Positions 51,251-63,860 are shown, counted from the stretch's first letter. The stretch is 64,000 nucleotides of DNA from Prosapia bicincta (GCA_036971475.1 JBAIZL010000066.1:1092501-1156500); one strand, 5' to 3'. The notes: generated by a model not told the origin, from the letters alone. A program made the numbers and translations.

Positions 51251-51254
51251 AAGG

Positions 51255-52268
51255 GTAATTATTAAGATCAGCGACTACCGGTCCGATCAGCAAAATTTTT
51301 TAATTCCTGATCAATTTAACCTTGCTGAACACGAATCTAAGTCTCTTTTACTGAAAACACATATTTACATTTTAAAAAATAATGTAACCTAACCTGATCT
51401 GACCTGGCTTTAGTGCTTACTAACGCTCCGATCGGCGTTTTTTTTCCTGATAGATTTGACACTGCTAACATTAGAACACAAATATTAATTTTTTCTGCAA
51501 AAAATACGAAAAGTTAATTTTTTTGCACATTTTTAATGTTAGTCTGTAATAGCATGTATAGCATGTACCTGCCGCGCAGTAGCTACAGTGCCCTGCACTA
51601 CGTCAAAGTCAGTTTATTTGAATACTAAACTTAAAATCTAAATATTTAACTTTTGGTTATAATTTTATTCAACTTTACTATCTACCTATATTAAAATATA
51701 CCTACAAAGTATTCAGTCAGGATAGATTTGGTTATAGTTTTATAAGACATTACTATATACCTACATTAAAATATACCTATGATGTATCAAGTCAGGATAG
51801 ATTTGGTTATAATTTTATTCTACATTACTATCTACCTATATTAAAGTATACCTACAAAGTATCCAGTCAGAATAGATTTGTTTATAATTTTATACAACAT
51901 TACTAACTACCTATATTAAAATATACCTACATTTTATACAACATAGCTGTAGCTACTGCGTGCCCGGTTCACTCTAAAGGCCTACATGCCATTACATCCT
52001 AACATTTAAACTGTGAAAAAAAGTAACTTTCCGTATTTTTCACGGAAAAAAGTTGATATTCGTGTTCTACACATTAAAGCGAGTAATTTTAAAACAAAAA
52101 AAAAACAACATCGTTAAGACTATATTTTTACCAAGTTAGGTTATATATATTATTTTTTAAATGTATTTGCAGTAAAAAAAACTTCAGATTCGTGTTCATC
52201 AAGGTCAAATTGATCAGGAAATAAAAAATTTTGGCTATCATAGCGGTAGTCGCTAATCTTAATAATTA
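51255..52268. mobile_element. 1-kb element with about 300-bp terminal inverted repeats
   Basis: Left end TAATTATTAAGATCAGCGAC matches, inverted, the right end GTCGCTAATCTTAATAATTA. Correspondence continues inward through TTCCTGATCAATTT, GAACACGAATCT, AAAATACGAAAAGTTA and the TAGCTACAG/CTGTAGCTA region, for roughly 300 bp with small gaps. The centre holds a 75-bp tandem repeat. No transposase. Family not recognised; a MITE or foldback element. Confidence 0.75.
51640..51950. repeat. 75-bp tandem repeat, about 4 copies
   Basis: The TTTGGTTATA motif recurs at 51652, 51727, 51802 and (as TTTGTTTATA) 51877. Units contain ACTATCTACCTATATTAAAA. It lies in the centre of the inverted-repeat element. 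Confidence 0.9.
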
Positions 52269-52744
52269 CAAAAAAAAGCATAAGAACTTTTTTATTAGTA
52301 AAATAAATAGTTTAAAAGGGTCCACTGCTTCTCATGCTTTAATAAACTTCAAGCCGTTGAAGAAAAAAAGTACAATCAGTACTTTTGAAAAAAAAACCAG
52401 TACAATCTTTCTCGTAACTATGTGTTCACATTTAAAATAAATTTAGAATTTAGTAAATTTTCATGTTGGAAAACATCTGTTTAATGTTTTATAAACCATT
52501 GCCTGATAAGTGTTATCTTTATTAGTTTTTTTTTATTATACCCATTCTATTTTAACTGAATACTTTTCACATATATTGTAACAAACATATATAATAATGT
52601 ACAAAATACACATTCATAAATACATGTAGTATAAGAAAGATTTAGTGTCTACTGTTGTGTGTATGTTTTTTAATTGATCTTGTTTTACATTTTTAATTTT
52701 AAGCAGTATTTATGTTTTGCCATAACTGAAATCAACTAGATTTT

Positions 52745-52990
52745 TTCAGTTGCTTGTAATCATCTTGAATTCACTGATTAAACTATAAGTAAATGATACT
52801 TAACTCAGTGAATATGTAAGGCTTACTTGCTGATGCGTTTTGAAACGATTGTTCCTTTTATGAAGTAAAGCCTCAAATGTTGGCGTCCTGCTTCGTAAAA
52901 GGATTGATTGTTTCGAAACGTATCACCAAGTAAGCTCTTACGTATTCCCTTAGTTAAGTATCATTTAATTATAGTTAAATTATTTCATTT
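52745..52990. repeat. Foldback repeat, family F (copy 3)
   Basis: Outer arms TGATTAAACTATAAGTAAAT / ATTTAATTATAGTTAAATTA and inner arms GCTTACTTGCTGATGCGTTT / AAACGTATCACCAAGTAAGC. Nearest relative is 9182-9430. Another, lacking the inner arms, is at 56515-56625. Confidence 0.65.
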
Positions 52991-54296
52991 AGATAGTATT
53001 TTTAAGTAATGTATGTGAAAGAAAAAAATTAAGTTAACCATCAGTTAAACAAGTATTCATTATTTTATATATTTCCCAGCAACAGAGTCTTTTGGGTATA
53101 GATAAACTTCATTTTACATTCAAAAAGTTTACTTTAGTTTTTTTAAAACCACCTACTTTGTAGCTATATTTTATATATAGAGTTTTGTATATACACTGCT
53201 GTCTTATGTATAGTAATGTAGAAAAATATACACTGTTGTTAGATTAAAGAATTCTTCCTCAATAGACTATGTTGTAAAGTATGAATATGTTTCCCACCCC
53301 ACAATTTATGCAGTTATGTTAAGCATTACTAATTTTTTTGTGGCAGTTGAGATTCCATGCTTATTGTTTCGAACATATGTTCAAGCGAAATTTGTAAAAA
53401 GGAAAAAATTGAAGTTGAATACCATTTGGTCAACTACTACTATAATTAAAGTTGGTCAATAAGTTTTTAATTATTCAAAGTAAACAATAGATTGAGATAT
53501 TTCTGTTATCAAGCCAATTACCAATTGCATTAGTTGTACTGCAAACATGTTTTTTTAATAAATGTATCACTTTGCTCTTGTCTGCATGTTTCATATACCT
53601 ATAATAAACAATATTTCCTTTCATTCATGTAATCGAATTTGAAACTGTAACTGAATTATCTCAAGCAATTACTTTTTACAAGTATATTTTATTGTTTAAA
53701 AGTACAAATATCAAAAAATAATAGTAGATTTGACTGTATAGGCAACAAAATTAAATCTAATTCTAGCAATAACTATTTTAAATTGGCTTTTATTTTTACC
53801 AAACATAACGTACGTACATTTCCTGCAAAATATAGTTAATTCAAGTTCATAAATTACCTCAAAATGAAAATTATTTAGAAAATTGACTTTGAATTCATAC
53901 CTTTAACTTTGTTTCACATTCTTTAACATCAAAACAAAAACACCAACATATTCATTTCTCTTACCAAAGATAACTCCCCCGCGCTCTTACCAAAGAAAGC
54001 AGGGCGTATCTATGTACGAGAGTAATGGCAAAGAATATAGGTTAATATATTTAAACCTGAAACATTAATTATTTCCATCTTGAATTTGAGCTAATAATAT
54101 ACACTAGGAAGAGTAAGTTATATTTACGTATACTAATATGAAGTGGTTTAAAATAATTTTCTAAACTATAAATTAAAGCAGTTAAATTATAAATTTGTTT
54201 GTATAACGAAATAATTACATTTTCCAATTACAGATAAGAGAAAATACATAATGGGTACTACCCTGTTGCTAAAACTAAGGTATATGTCAAAGAATA

Positions 54297-54327
54297 TATA
54301 TATTACTATATATATATATATATATAT
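54297..54327. repeat. (TA)n microsatellite
   Basis: Short TA tract joined to CAGCTTTGCAACACTGTTTT, as at 43309. Confidence 0.85.
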
Positions 54328-54359
54328 ACAGCTTTGCAACACTGTTTTCTTGAATTTTG

Positions 54360-54800
54360 TAGTCCATAGAGTAGTTCCTTTTTTCTTGCATAAACTACTA
54401 CTTTAAGTCATACTGTACAAATGTCTTGGTATTTTTATAATAGAAATAGGTTTTTTTGGCCTGATTTAGCAATGGAATATACTGTACTCTAGATGGCACT
54501 GGTTATAGAGCAGTTCCTTTTTTTCGTGCATAAACTACTACTTTAAGTCATACTGTACAAATGTCTTGGTATTTTTATAATAGAAATAGGTTTTTTTGGC
54601 CTGATTTAGCAATGGAATATACTGTACTCTAGATATCACTGGTTACAGAGCAGTTCCTTTTTTCTTGCATAAACTACTTCTTTAAGTCATACTGTACAAA
54701 TGTCTTGGTATTTTTATAATAGAAATAGGTTTTTTTGGCCTGATTTAGCAATGGAATATACTGTACTCTAGATGGCACTGGTTATAGAGCAGTTCCTTTT
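54360..54800. repeat. 140-bp tandem repeat, 3 copies
   Basis: The (C/T)AGTTCCTTT motif recurs at 54371, 54511, 54651 and 54790. Units contain TAAGTCATACTGTACAAATG and GGCCTGATTTAGCAATGGAA. Copies are nearly identical, so the expansion is recent. No ORF. Confidence 0.92.
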
Positions 54801-56510
54801 AATCAACAAGAATTTCCTCTCTATTACTATTTGATTCATCATTCTCACTTTGGTTTTTCTGTCAGAACTTTGATTTGAATGTTCAGTGGGATATTTACTC
54901 TTGTTAAAACTTCCATTTTGAGGGAATGTATTATTTACTGATGTTCAACCTCACAAAATTTCCCTCTTGTCAGATTTATTCAGTATAAATGGATCCTATA
55001 ATTGCATATATATTCTATAAATAAAGAATTGGTTAACAGTATTTAAAAATAAAACAAATAGTGGGAAAAAATATCACAATAAAAGACAAATGTTGCCTAT
55101 CAACTCCGAAGTAATTTTGGTATTTTTCTACTCTCTTTTTTTAGTAGGCTAACAATATAGAATTTTGCTAATGATACTGTTAGGGCAGTCCTCCTTCATT
55201 GACCTGGAGATGAATTAACAGAATTACCAAGAAACCGTCTTAAATAGTTATCCAGACATAGATTGAGTTGAACCATGTCATGACAACAATTCCTTCAGAG
55301 TACATTCTTTCATTATAATAAATTTAGCCAGTTGATTAATTGACCATTCTGGGTTAAGAGTTAATTATGAGTTATACTTTAATTGGGAATATTTTAAAAA
55401 CCCTTGATTTTAGTTTTAATTATTCAATGTATTTTTATAACTTGCAGTATTTGTGCTGTACATCTTGAGGTTTGACTACTTTTGGTATCACTTGCCAAAA
55501 AAAAATCCATTACTCACTGATATTTTTCAGCAGACGCATTTTGCACTAGGTCAGTACACTAGGTTTAATAATGTGAGTCATGTACAAGTATTTTTTATGT
55601 TGTCTAAAAAAATAATTCAAGTTTGAAAGCCGACAATGTAATCATGATTAGTCTAACCTTTTAATGAAACAACTTGAATAATGAACAGCAAACCAAGAAG
55701 TATATTTATAATTTGAGGACCAAAATGCTGAGATTTGATAAAAATACAAGTAGATGTTTTAAAACTATGTTCATTTTTACAGTTTTTCAAATTGTATGTT
55801 GATCAAATTGACGATTTATCCTTTTGTTGCATTTTTTTATAAGAATAATATAAACAATAAAAAATCATAAGCTACAAGATAGTAACAACTGATAACCTTC
55901 TGATGATTTCAACTGTTTGATGAAGTGTACTTAAATGTTGTGTATATTTTTATTTTTGATGATAGCTAAGAGGTTTTTGTTTATATTATTGTGTGTGCAA
56001 CCATATTACATATTTGTAATTGGATTAGTAGAATAAAAGAAAAGAACAGAGGAGAATTAGAAGAAATAAATACTATTTCACAGATATTACAAATAAAATC
56101 TATTTCCATCACATAATAAAACAAATACATTGCACAGATAGGACATTGGCATTGTAAATAAGGTGAGTACAATATTTTTCCAATCAGGGATATTGTACAG
56201 CTTTATTTCAAAAATATAAAGTGTACTCCTTACATATATAACATATATGTTTTAAGGTAACATTCTGATTAGTACAACTTTTGGAATGACCCAAATAGAT
56301 AGTTTTCTATGTTAAAATAAAGAACATTTTTTATAAAAATAGGAAAATAGTATTTTTTATGTTTGTTTTATTTTTCTATATGTGTAATAATCAGTAGAAT
56401 ACCACACACTAAATTATTCCATCCACAATTAATTATACTGTAAAGTTATACTGGTATATTTTTCTTATATTGTTGGCAATAATAAAAATAAAATTGTATC
56501 TGACATTACT
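54801..56510. repeat. Intergenic sequence with a family G fragment
   Basis: No gene seen. At about 55495-55590 there is TCACTTGCCAAAAAAAAAT and CAGCAGACGCATTTTGCACT, matching family G repeats at 57005 and 63586. Confidence 0.45.
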
Positions 56511-56514
56511 TTCT

Positions 56515-56625
56515 ATTTACTATAATTAAACTATACTTAACTAAGTGAATACATATTCACTTAGTTAAGTATTATTTAATTATAGTTTAATCAGTGAATT
56601 CAAGATGATTACAACAAGCAACTTT
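56515..56625. repeat. Foldback repeat, family F (copy 4, arms only)
   Basis: Near-perfect palindrome: ATAATTAAACTATACTTAAC and complement around ACATATTCACTT. It equals the outer arms of family F with the centre lost; the GTGAATTCAAGATGATTACA tail is shared with 9400. Confidence 0.7.
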
Positions 56626-57879
56626 ACTTTCTATTTACCTAAAATACCAATTAATTTGTTAGTTTTAACATAAGGATAAAACATGGAAATAGTTGTGTAT
56701 TACCAATCGTATTAATTTAACTTTTGAAAATAATTATGATTGGCAATAAAAATTGATATAGAACTGTTAAATAATATTAATTTTATGAATAAAACTTTGT
56801 AACTTGTAAAAAATTGTAATGATTTTTGAAAATAAAGTACTAAAACGTAGTAATTTGTATATAATGTTACTTTCTTAAACAAAGTAATATAGTACAATTA
56901 AGAGAAAAATGAGGATAAACCTCTAGAAAATTTACTGGAAAATGTATGCTGGATTGTACATATCAACGTTTTTTAATGTCCCTTATTTAAACATTTAACA
57001 TTTTAGTAGGAAAAAACTACTACGCACTGACATCCTCAGCAGATGCCTTTCGCACTTGGTTAAGAACATTGTCCAACACAAAAGGAATTTTTGAAATAGA
57101 TAAAGACCAAAAAAGCCAACCACAACTAAAATATGATAACACTCACAATCAAACTATATTCAAATACATTATAAAATTGTACACAGTTTATTACTTATAT
57201 TTCTATCTTGATAACAAAGATTATTGCTGGGTATCAGCTGACATTTCTATTGAAAACCTCGCATTGTTGAACATAACGTCATTTAAAAAAAATTGTCATT
57301 TGACTGCAATTATTGATGTTTACAGTAAATTAAAAAGTTAATATGTGCCAAAAAGTAGAATTAACTTACAAACAGTTTCATGCAGTTATTTTTTATAACT
57401 TTTAACATAGATTAAACATGGGAGTATTACAATAAACTTAATTTTATATATTGTGATAAGCACCATCCTAGAATACTGGTAAACAGTGGTTTAATAAATT
57501 TAATTGTGGCTCATGTTAGCTCTGACAAGCTTCACTTGTCAAAAATAGGTTTTTGTGATAGAAAACATTAATGGAGTGCATAACTGATACAGCAAAATCG
57601 TCATGTGGCATTAAGGCTTCTTTAGGCATTTTATTATGACAAATATTAACTAGCCATTACATGATAATTTGGCTGTAAAAAAGGTTTGTTCCTGTTGGAA
57701 CCCAAAAATCTGATGCTCAACAAAGTTGCTCAACTTTTATCAAAAGCTATGTATAACATAAGCAAAGGTGGTGAATTATGGCTCTACTCATATGAGCTTG
57801 AAACTGAATAGGAATTAACTGTATGGGTCTTTTAGGGCGAGCAAAATTCAAGAAAAGCTGTTTGTAGAAGCACATCGAA

Positions 57880-58290
57880 GCAGAAAGTTGCCTGTTTCTT
57901 GGCACTATTAGGTGAAGTTATAGCAAGGTAGAACAGTTAACTGTAAATGTTACAAGACTGTGTTTGGAAAACTTGGGGAAAAGTTGAATAAGAGTTGCGT
58001 AATTCTTCATCATGACAATGAGAGCTCTTGTACATCAGCTTAAGCAATAGAATTGTTATCTGCCATACAGCCCTGATTTGTACTTTTCTTTCTGTATAAC
58101 AAAAAAAAGTTGTGGTTGATGGTTTATGACACCTGATGAAGGAGTTATTATATTCAAAATCCATGTTTAGAGATACCACAATTGGAGTGAAAAAATTATT
58201 TGAAAATTGGTTTAAACATATGCAAAAGTCTATTGATGTACATGAAGAATATTTAAAAAAACAATCAAACCAATTTCATTCAATAACCTT
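57880..58290 (+). pseudogene. Mariner transposase remnant
   Basis: Broken plus-strand frames give KLNKSCVILHHDNESSCTSA (second catalytic Asp block HHDN) and, after a gap, LFENWFKHMQKSIDVHEEYL and KKQ. The latter matches the conserved C-terminal block of mariner transposases (W-x-x-R-x-x-x-CI...YF). The N-terminus and third Asp are not seen and no terminal repeats were found. Confidence 0.6.
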
Positions 58291-58650
58291 CGAGAAGGCA
58301 CATGCAGAGTTTTTCTCCACACGTATCATTATTTGTTAAGAAAATGTCTTTCCAGTTGTCAGAAGTTAATTTCTGTCTCATTACTCCATACAGTTCTAGG
58401 AAATGGCTCAACCAATTTTTGTTCCATTTTTTCTCGTATCTTTAGTGTGAATAATCTTTGTCAAGCGCTGTCAGATTGTGGAGGTCTCGTCCACGAGTGC
58501 CCTTTTGTATAAGTTATTTGTGTGGAGTTCCTCATGCTCGTCTATTTACATTACAAAAGTGATTTGTGTAATTAAATTATTACTAATCACTTAAACAATA
58601 GTTTATGACTATCCGAACTTTGAATTTAGTAAATTTGTTAAAACTTACTG

Positions 58651-58696
58651 AGACAGAACGTTTTCGATCGCTATGTGTCGATCTTCATCAGTGTCT
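58651..58696 (-). ncRNA. Candidate hammerhead ribozyme, PLE type, intact core
   Basis: Minus-strand order: stem I AGACA; core CTGATGA; one unpaired A; stem II GATCG, 8-nt loop ACACATAG, CGATC; core GAAA; helix III palindrome AACGTT counted from the last A of GAAA; cleavage-site C; stem I TGTCT. All invariant core bases are present. Stems differ completely in sequence from the 13012 motif but occupy the same positions. As there, one extra base lies between CUGAUGA and stem II. Confidence 0.65.
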
Positions 58697-58710
58697 TCCG
58701 GCATCAGTGA

Positions 58711-58757
58711 AGACACTGATGAAGGTCGGCACATAGCGATCAAAAACGTTCTGTCTC
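58711..58757 (+). ncRNA. Hammerhead motif with GAAA lost (opposite arm)
   Basis: AGACA, CTGATGA, A, GGTCG/CGATC (one G-U or mismatch), AAAA where GAAA is required, AACGTT, C, TGTCT. The G-to-A change in the core predicts an inactive ribozyme. Confidence 0.5.
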
Positions 58758-58959
58758 AGTAAGTTTTAACACATTTACTAAATTCAAAGTTCGGATAGTC
58801 ATAAACTATTGTTTAAGGGATTAATAAGATTCACCAACGTAATGGACTATAAAATTCATAAATTATTACTGTTATTGTTGTTATTATTATTTTAGTGTTG
58901 TATGAGTTTTTAGTATTTAAGTTTCACATTTCACTTTTGTTCCATTTGAGAGGAGAGAA

Positions 58960-59520
58960 TTTGTAAAATGCTATGTGGTGTCGATAAAGAGGAAATTCAA
59001 GAAATACTTCCTACCGAAAACATTTTTAGACAGGGCTTTGATTATTCTGATGAAAACAAGTCTCTGTGCTAGATGATGAATCTGACGAAGAAGTCAATTG
59101 AAAATGAAACAAATGAAGACATAATAGATGAATCTGAAAATGACCAATTTGTTGAAATGTTGTCAGATTTTGACGTTATAGAGAAAATCCCGCTAAACAT
59201 CCGCCAGGAAGCTGTTATAGTGCAGTTTGACAATAAAAAAGAATACACAATATCAAGAGCACAGTGGTACAATATATTACAATAAAAATATTGAAAAGAA
59301 CCCCAATACCACAAAAATCTTTTGTGGTATTGGGGTTCTTTTCAATATTTTTATTGTAATAAAAAAGAATCTTTATTTTAGTAAAAACCGAAAAATGCTG
59401 TGTTATACTGAACCAGAAATTCAAGTGAGGACAGCAAGAAGAAACATAATTCTCAAGAGAGTGGGTCATGTTCACGCTACACTAGTAGTGACTAGTGAGC
59501 TTAGAAAAGAACAATTATGA
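58960..59520 (+). pseudogene. piggyBac-like transposase N-terminal remnant
   Basis: Plus-strand frames encode an acidic leader (FRQGFDYSDENKSLC, a stop, then IENETNEDIIDESENDQFVE) and, after an insertion, NLYFSKNRKMLCYTEPEIQV then RTARRNIILKRVG. The last block resembles the (Y/F)xxK(D/N)xxxxWxxxPPxxxxRxxxxNI motif near the N-terminus of piggyBac-type transposases. The catalytic domain is absent. The open frame is interrupted by the palindromic element at 59245-59357. Tentative. Confidence 0.45.
59245..59357. mobile_element. Palindromic retroelement of the hammerhead family, copy 3 (arms only)
   Basis: Near-perfect hairpin: TTACAATAAAAATATTGAAA / TTTCAATATTTTTATTGTAA around an ATC-type centre. 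The left arm extends into ATATCAAGAGCACAGTGG, shared (inverted) with copy 2. Flanked by 13-bp direct repeats AATAAAAAAGAAT at 59232-59244 and 59358-59370. The ribozyme region is missing. Confidence 0.82.
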
Positions 59521-59529
59521 GTGGTTTTT

Positions 59530-61066
59530 TCAACAAAGACTAAGGATCTGCTAGTTTTATTTTATACTAGAACCTGTTGTGTTATAAAGCCAATATTGTT
59601 TTCATCCACTAACTTTTAGGGTTATATATTTGAATTAAAACATTTCATATTTTTACTAAATATTATAATTAATTTCATATTCATATATGTAGGGACGATC
59701 GCGATAAAATATTTTTTATGTTTAGAGGAATTACTTTATTACAGAAAAATAACTTGCAAATACCTCTCCCATGATGAAAACACTGGTCTAGTATACATTG
59801 CTTTATATATAATTTAGTTGTGAAGTCACCCAAATATAAATTCAAAAACGGTTTAAATTATAAAGGGTTTTTGTGCAGAATAAACCTCCGCCCGCTCCCG
59901 TTTGAAACTCTACGTGCCCCCCTTGAAAGTTAACATGTTTTTTTTTTCATTATTAGGGCAAGAAATATAAATAGTGTCTCAACGCATTTGTTGAGACCAA
60001 GTAGTGGTTTTTATCCAAGGTAAATAAATAAATAAGTAACTATGAAAATATTGCAGTGGGTAAAAATATGTAAATTTATAAATTGATGTATAACATTATA
60101 ACAGTATCATTAATTGGTTAATTGATATATTACAAGTTAAGGTATTACAAAAAGTTAGAACTATGCAATAAAAATAACTACATATGAAATAAAAGAAGGC
60201 GAACATAATTATACAAGATTATATCAAGAAAAATATTAAATTTAAAAAATGAATTCATAATTTGTATTCTTATTAATATAAACATTTTATTGGAAAGAAG
60301 GTTTGTAAGGAATTAGCAGCCTAGTTAGAGATGATGTAATAAGTACCTTTGAGTAGCAGTTTCGTAAAGCTTCATATTACCTAGCTAATTTTACATTACA
60401 TATAGATTTTTCTTACAGTACAAAATATCTAATAGTTGGTATATATAATATTCATGTATGTTATTAATATATTTTGTACACCATAGTCGCCTACAACAAT
60501 AACAATTACTAATTTAGAAACTATTTTCATTATTTTACATATTAAATTACATATTGGCACTGAATCTCCAAAAGCCACAATTAACTCTTGATTAGAGATG
60601 TTTTGTATAAAAGAAATAATGAATTATAAAAAATGCAACGGAAAATACTTGTGTGTTCATTTCCCATTTATATTTTGTTAAACTTCAATTGTAATGACAT
60701 TTTATTATGGGCGTTGATTAATTTAACTAATATTGCCTGTGATAGAGATGCAAAGGATCATGAACAGATACATTTAATGTAAGAACTTGAAATCCATTGG
60801 TCTGGGAAAGGGTTGCGCAGCATACTTTTATGATTGCATAACTGGAATACATTTTTCCTTTATTAGGGTTATATCCATTAATGTGGAGTTTATATTAATT
60901 AATAGTTTATAGCAAGGGTTTTTAAAACTTTAAAAGTACTTGCAAAAAAAGTAGATCCAAACAATTTACTACCAATTTCTTGATTTTATCGAATAATGTC
61001 TTAGAAACATTTTTTACAATTGTACAAATAAGGATAAAGTAAACACACAGACTCACATACACACGT

Positions 61067-61142
<76 letters not shown>

Positions 61143-63580
61143 CTATACATTCTCTGCAGTGGGCTAAAAATAGGGATTGTTATTAAATCACTACTAAAAT
61201 CAATTAGTTGAATTATAATTCAATTCAAAAAATAATTTTGTAACTTTAATATTCTCTAAAATATTAATTTTTTCAAAAATCTATAATCTATTAAAATGTT
61301 TTTATTTGTTATTGCTGGCCAAATGCAAAGTTGCAGGCTAAATCTAATGTGAGTTCAATAATTCAAACAAAAATATTTTATAGCCTCCAAAAACTAATAA
61401 TTTTTTGCTAATACTTGTAGTTGCATACAAATACATTAAAATAACAAAAAAATATAAATATAAAATAGCTAAAAATAATAATATTGTAAGAATAATTAAA
61501 AAAAAATATTGTTTAAGATAGGACATTATGAGATAAATCATCTGCAGTAAAATGTAGATGGAATAAAACATACAAATTAATTTTGTAAAAGTCAAAGTAC
61601 AATTTCCAAGTTAAATATGATTATGAAGAGAAACAGATGTTTTGTGTAAGTACTAGATTTAAACCAGCTGTAGTAAGGCTACAAGAATGCAAAATATTAA
61701 CCTATCTAGATCTAATAATAATATCGTAGATCAATAGAACAATCGTAAAACTACCATAAGAAATAGTATAATAAAGCAAGAAATGTTTAACATTTTTTAA
61801 TGATCCAAGTGGTAGAACAAGTCCAAACCAACAAAAACTTCAAAGATGTTCCAGACACAGGTATTTTCTTACTCGTCCATTTCTGGAGCAGAGGAGATCT
61901 CAATCTGTCTATTCAGAGGGAGACTTAGGGACCTATTATTAACCAACAAAGATGTGTAAACTATGTATTTGAAGGTTATCTAACGCCAAGGAGACAGTAT
62001 TCAGTACAAAAGAAGACATTGCAAAGCATATGCTATAGACAAGATCCTCTCTATAGCAGAATTCAAAGGTATTTTGGCGCACACTTAATACTGGCAAATT
62101 GAAAATTTTTATTCAACAAATTTGAAAAAAATTGTTTAGAGTTTAAATATAAAATAATATGCATAAAAACAACTAATTTGAGTAATAATTACTTGTTTAA
62201 AAAATATGCAGTTTTATGCTAATTTTCTACACATAAACTTGCAGATAACCAACTCTCTCTCTCTCTTATGTAAAATTGAAGTAAATAAATAAATAGATTT
62301 ATATATATACACACACGAGTATAATGAATTTAAATTAAGTAAAATTTTATCAGTGTTAAAAAATGTTCAGAAAGACGAAGAAGTAGAAAAGTTTCTATAG
62401 CTGACATGTATGCTGGGAAATAGTAACTAATAATAATTACAAATGTTGAAATATATTTATAAGAAGTAAAACCTCATTTAATAAAGTAAAGTAACTTCAT
62501 TTTAAACATCTACAAAGGGAAACACTGGTCAGGGGACCAAATTTTGATTTGAAAAATTATACAAATTTAGAGTATTAAAAATATAAAGAAATATAATTAT
62601 TTTTAAACACCCTTTCATGTTTATTAGCAATAAGATATGATTAACCAAAATATAGAATATAATCGTTTGATAATTATTTTATAAGGAGTTATATGTCTAT
62701 AATTTGATCTATTTTTTGAAGTAAGTTAGTTTGTGAGTTTAAAAAATTGTTAAATTAAATCTCATTGAAAGAAGGAAGTTTCTCTGCTGAAACCCATACT
62801 TTCGAAGCTTTTTATAATTGAATAAACTAGTTAATAATGAACATGTCAGATATTTAAAAAATATTTAATTTAAAGTAATTAAACATTTTATAATTTAGTT
62901 CCCTCATAAATGAACTTGCGAATTCATCCCCTATAAAATCCCATTTTATCAATATTAAAAGGTGTGAATATAATGTATAGATTAAAGTTCAAGAAAAACA
63001 ATTTAATATCAAGCTTTTTTACAAATGTTCAAGTCAGACTATGACTGGACATGTTGGACCCATGAGGGTCATGTCACCAGCAATATGATGAACTTGCACA
63101 TTTTACAATTTATAAATAAAAGCTAAAACAGAAAGTTTTGAAATAAATAAACACCACACAAACCTTTATTAGTTTATTAAAATGATAAAAGACACTTCTA
63201 CTTTAATACAATCTTCCCAAATATCTAAAAGAAACACAGCCCATAAATCATACAAACAATCTATCATCACAGGAAACACATTGTACCATAACCACAGGGT
63301 ACATATTAAAAAAAAAATTGCTGATATGAACTAGTAAAGTTTGTGGATAATGCTCTGAACTAATGGGAATCACATCTACTGAGAAATATCAATAATTTAA
63401 TGGTTTTTATTTAAGAACATAAATTAATAAAATAGTTAATGATTTTCTGACATTAAGGTTTTATAGATAAAACGTTTTACAAACTTTTAACATTATGGAC
63501 ATATATTTTCTGTGATTTGCAGTTTTTGGGTTATACATCTTGAGTAATAATAAAACATTTCTGAATAATATTTACATATT
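59530..63580. other. Intergenic AT-rich sequence
   Basis: No exon, RNA gene or transposon protein recognised over about 4 kb. The only clear structure is the (CA)n tract at 61066-61139. Short open frames such as 61344-61595 have low complexity and no family features. Confidence 0.55.
61066..61139. repeat. (CA)n microsatellite
   Basis: About 36 CA units (broken once near the start), preceded by ACACGTGC. A Cys-Val open frame on the minus strand is an artefact of it. Confidence 0.97.
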
Positions 63581-63585
63581 AATTC

Positions 63586-63860
63586 ACTTGGCAAAAAACT
63601 ACTACTGACTGATGTTTCTCATTAGACGCGTTGTACTTGGTCTATGTATTGTTCAATGCTGTGAGTCACGGATAAGACTATTAGTGATATTTCTCAGCGG
63701 ATGTATTTCGCACTCGGTGAGTGTTTTGTTCAATGCTGTGAGAAACTAAGAGTCTTGTCCACATCTTACAGTATTGAATAATGCATTGACCATGTATGGA
63801 ACACGTTTGATAAGATATGTCAGTAAGTAGTGATTTTTTGCCCCATGAATTAATAAGTAA
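63586..63860. repeat. Foldback repeat, family G (copy with both arms)
   Basis: Arms AATTCACTTGGCAAAAAACT and TGATTTTTTGCCCCATGAAT. Inside are TGATGTTTCTCATTAGACGC and GATATTTCTCAGCGGATGTA repeats with GTATTGTTCAATGCTGTGAG / TTTTGTTCAATGCTGTGAGA direct copies. The minus strand contains GAAA followed by a near-palindrome and TC, reminiscent of the PLE ends but with no clear CUGAUGA. Confidence 0.55.

Larger units (their letters stand above)
58590..58816. mobile_element. Palindromic PLE-end element carrying two hammerhead motifs
   Basis: Inverted repeat with arms AACAATAGTTTATGACTATC, AATTTAGTAAATTTGTTAAA, ACTTACTGAGACAGAACG and complements, centre near 58705. Arm sequence matches the 3' end of the PLE fragment at 36030-36145 and a partial arm at about 34437-34480. 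Each arm contains a hammerhead motif pointing outward. Confidence 0.75.

Noticed and set aside
57069..57341. 90-residue open frame
   Set aside because: It begins within a family G repeat, is AT-rich, and shows no motif or neighbouring gene structure.
60922..61140. Cys-Val repeat open frame
   Set aside because: Translation of the (CA)n microsatellite.
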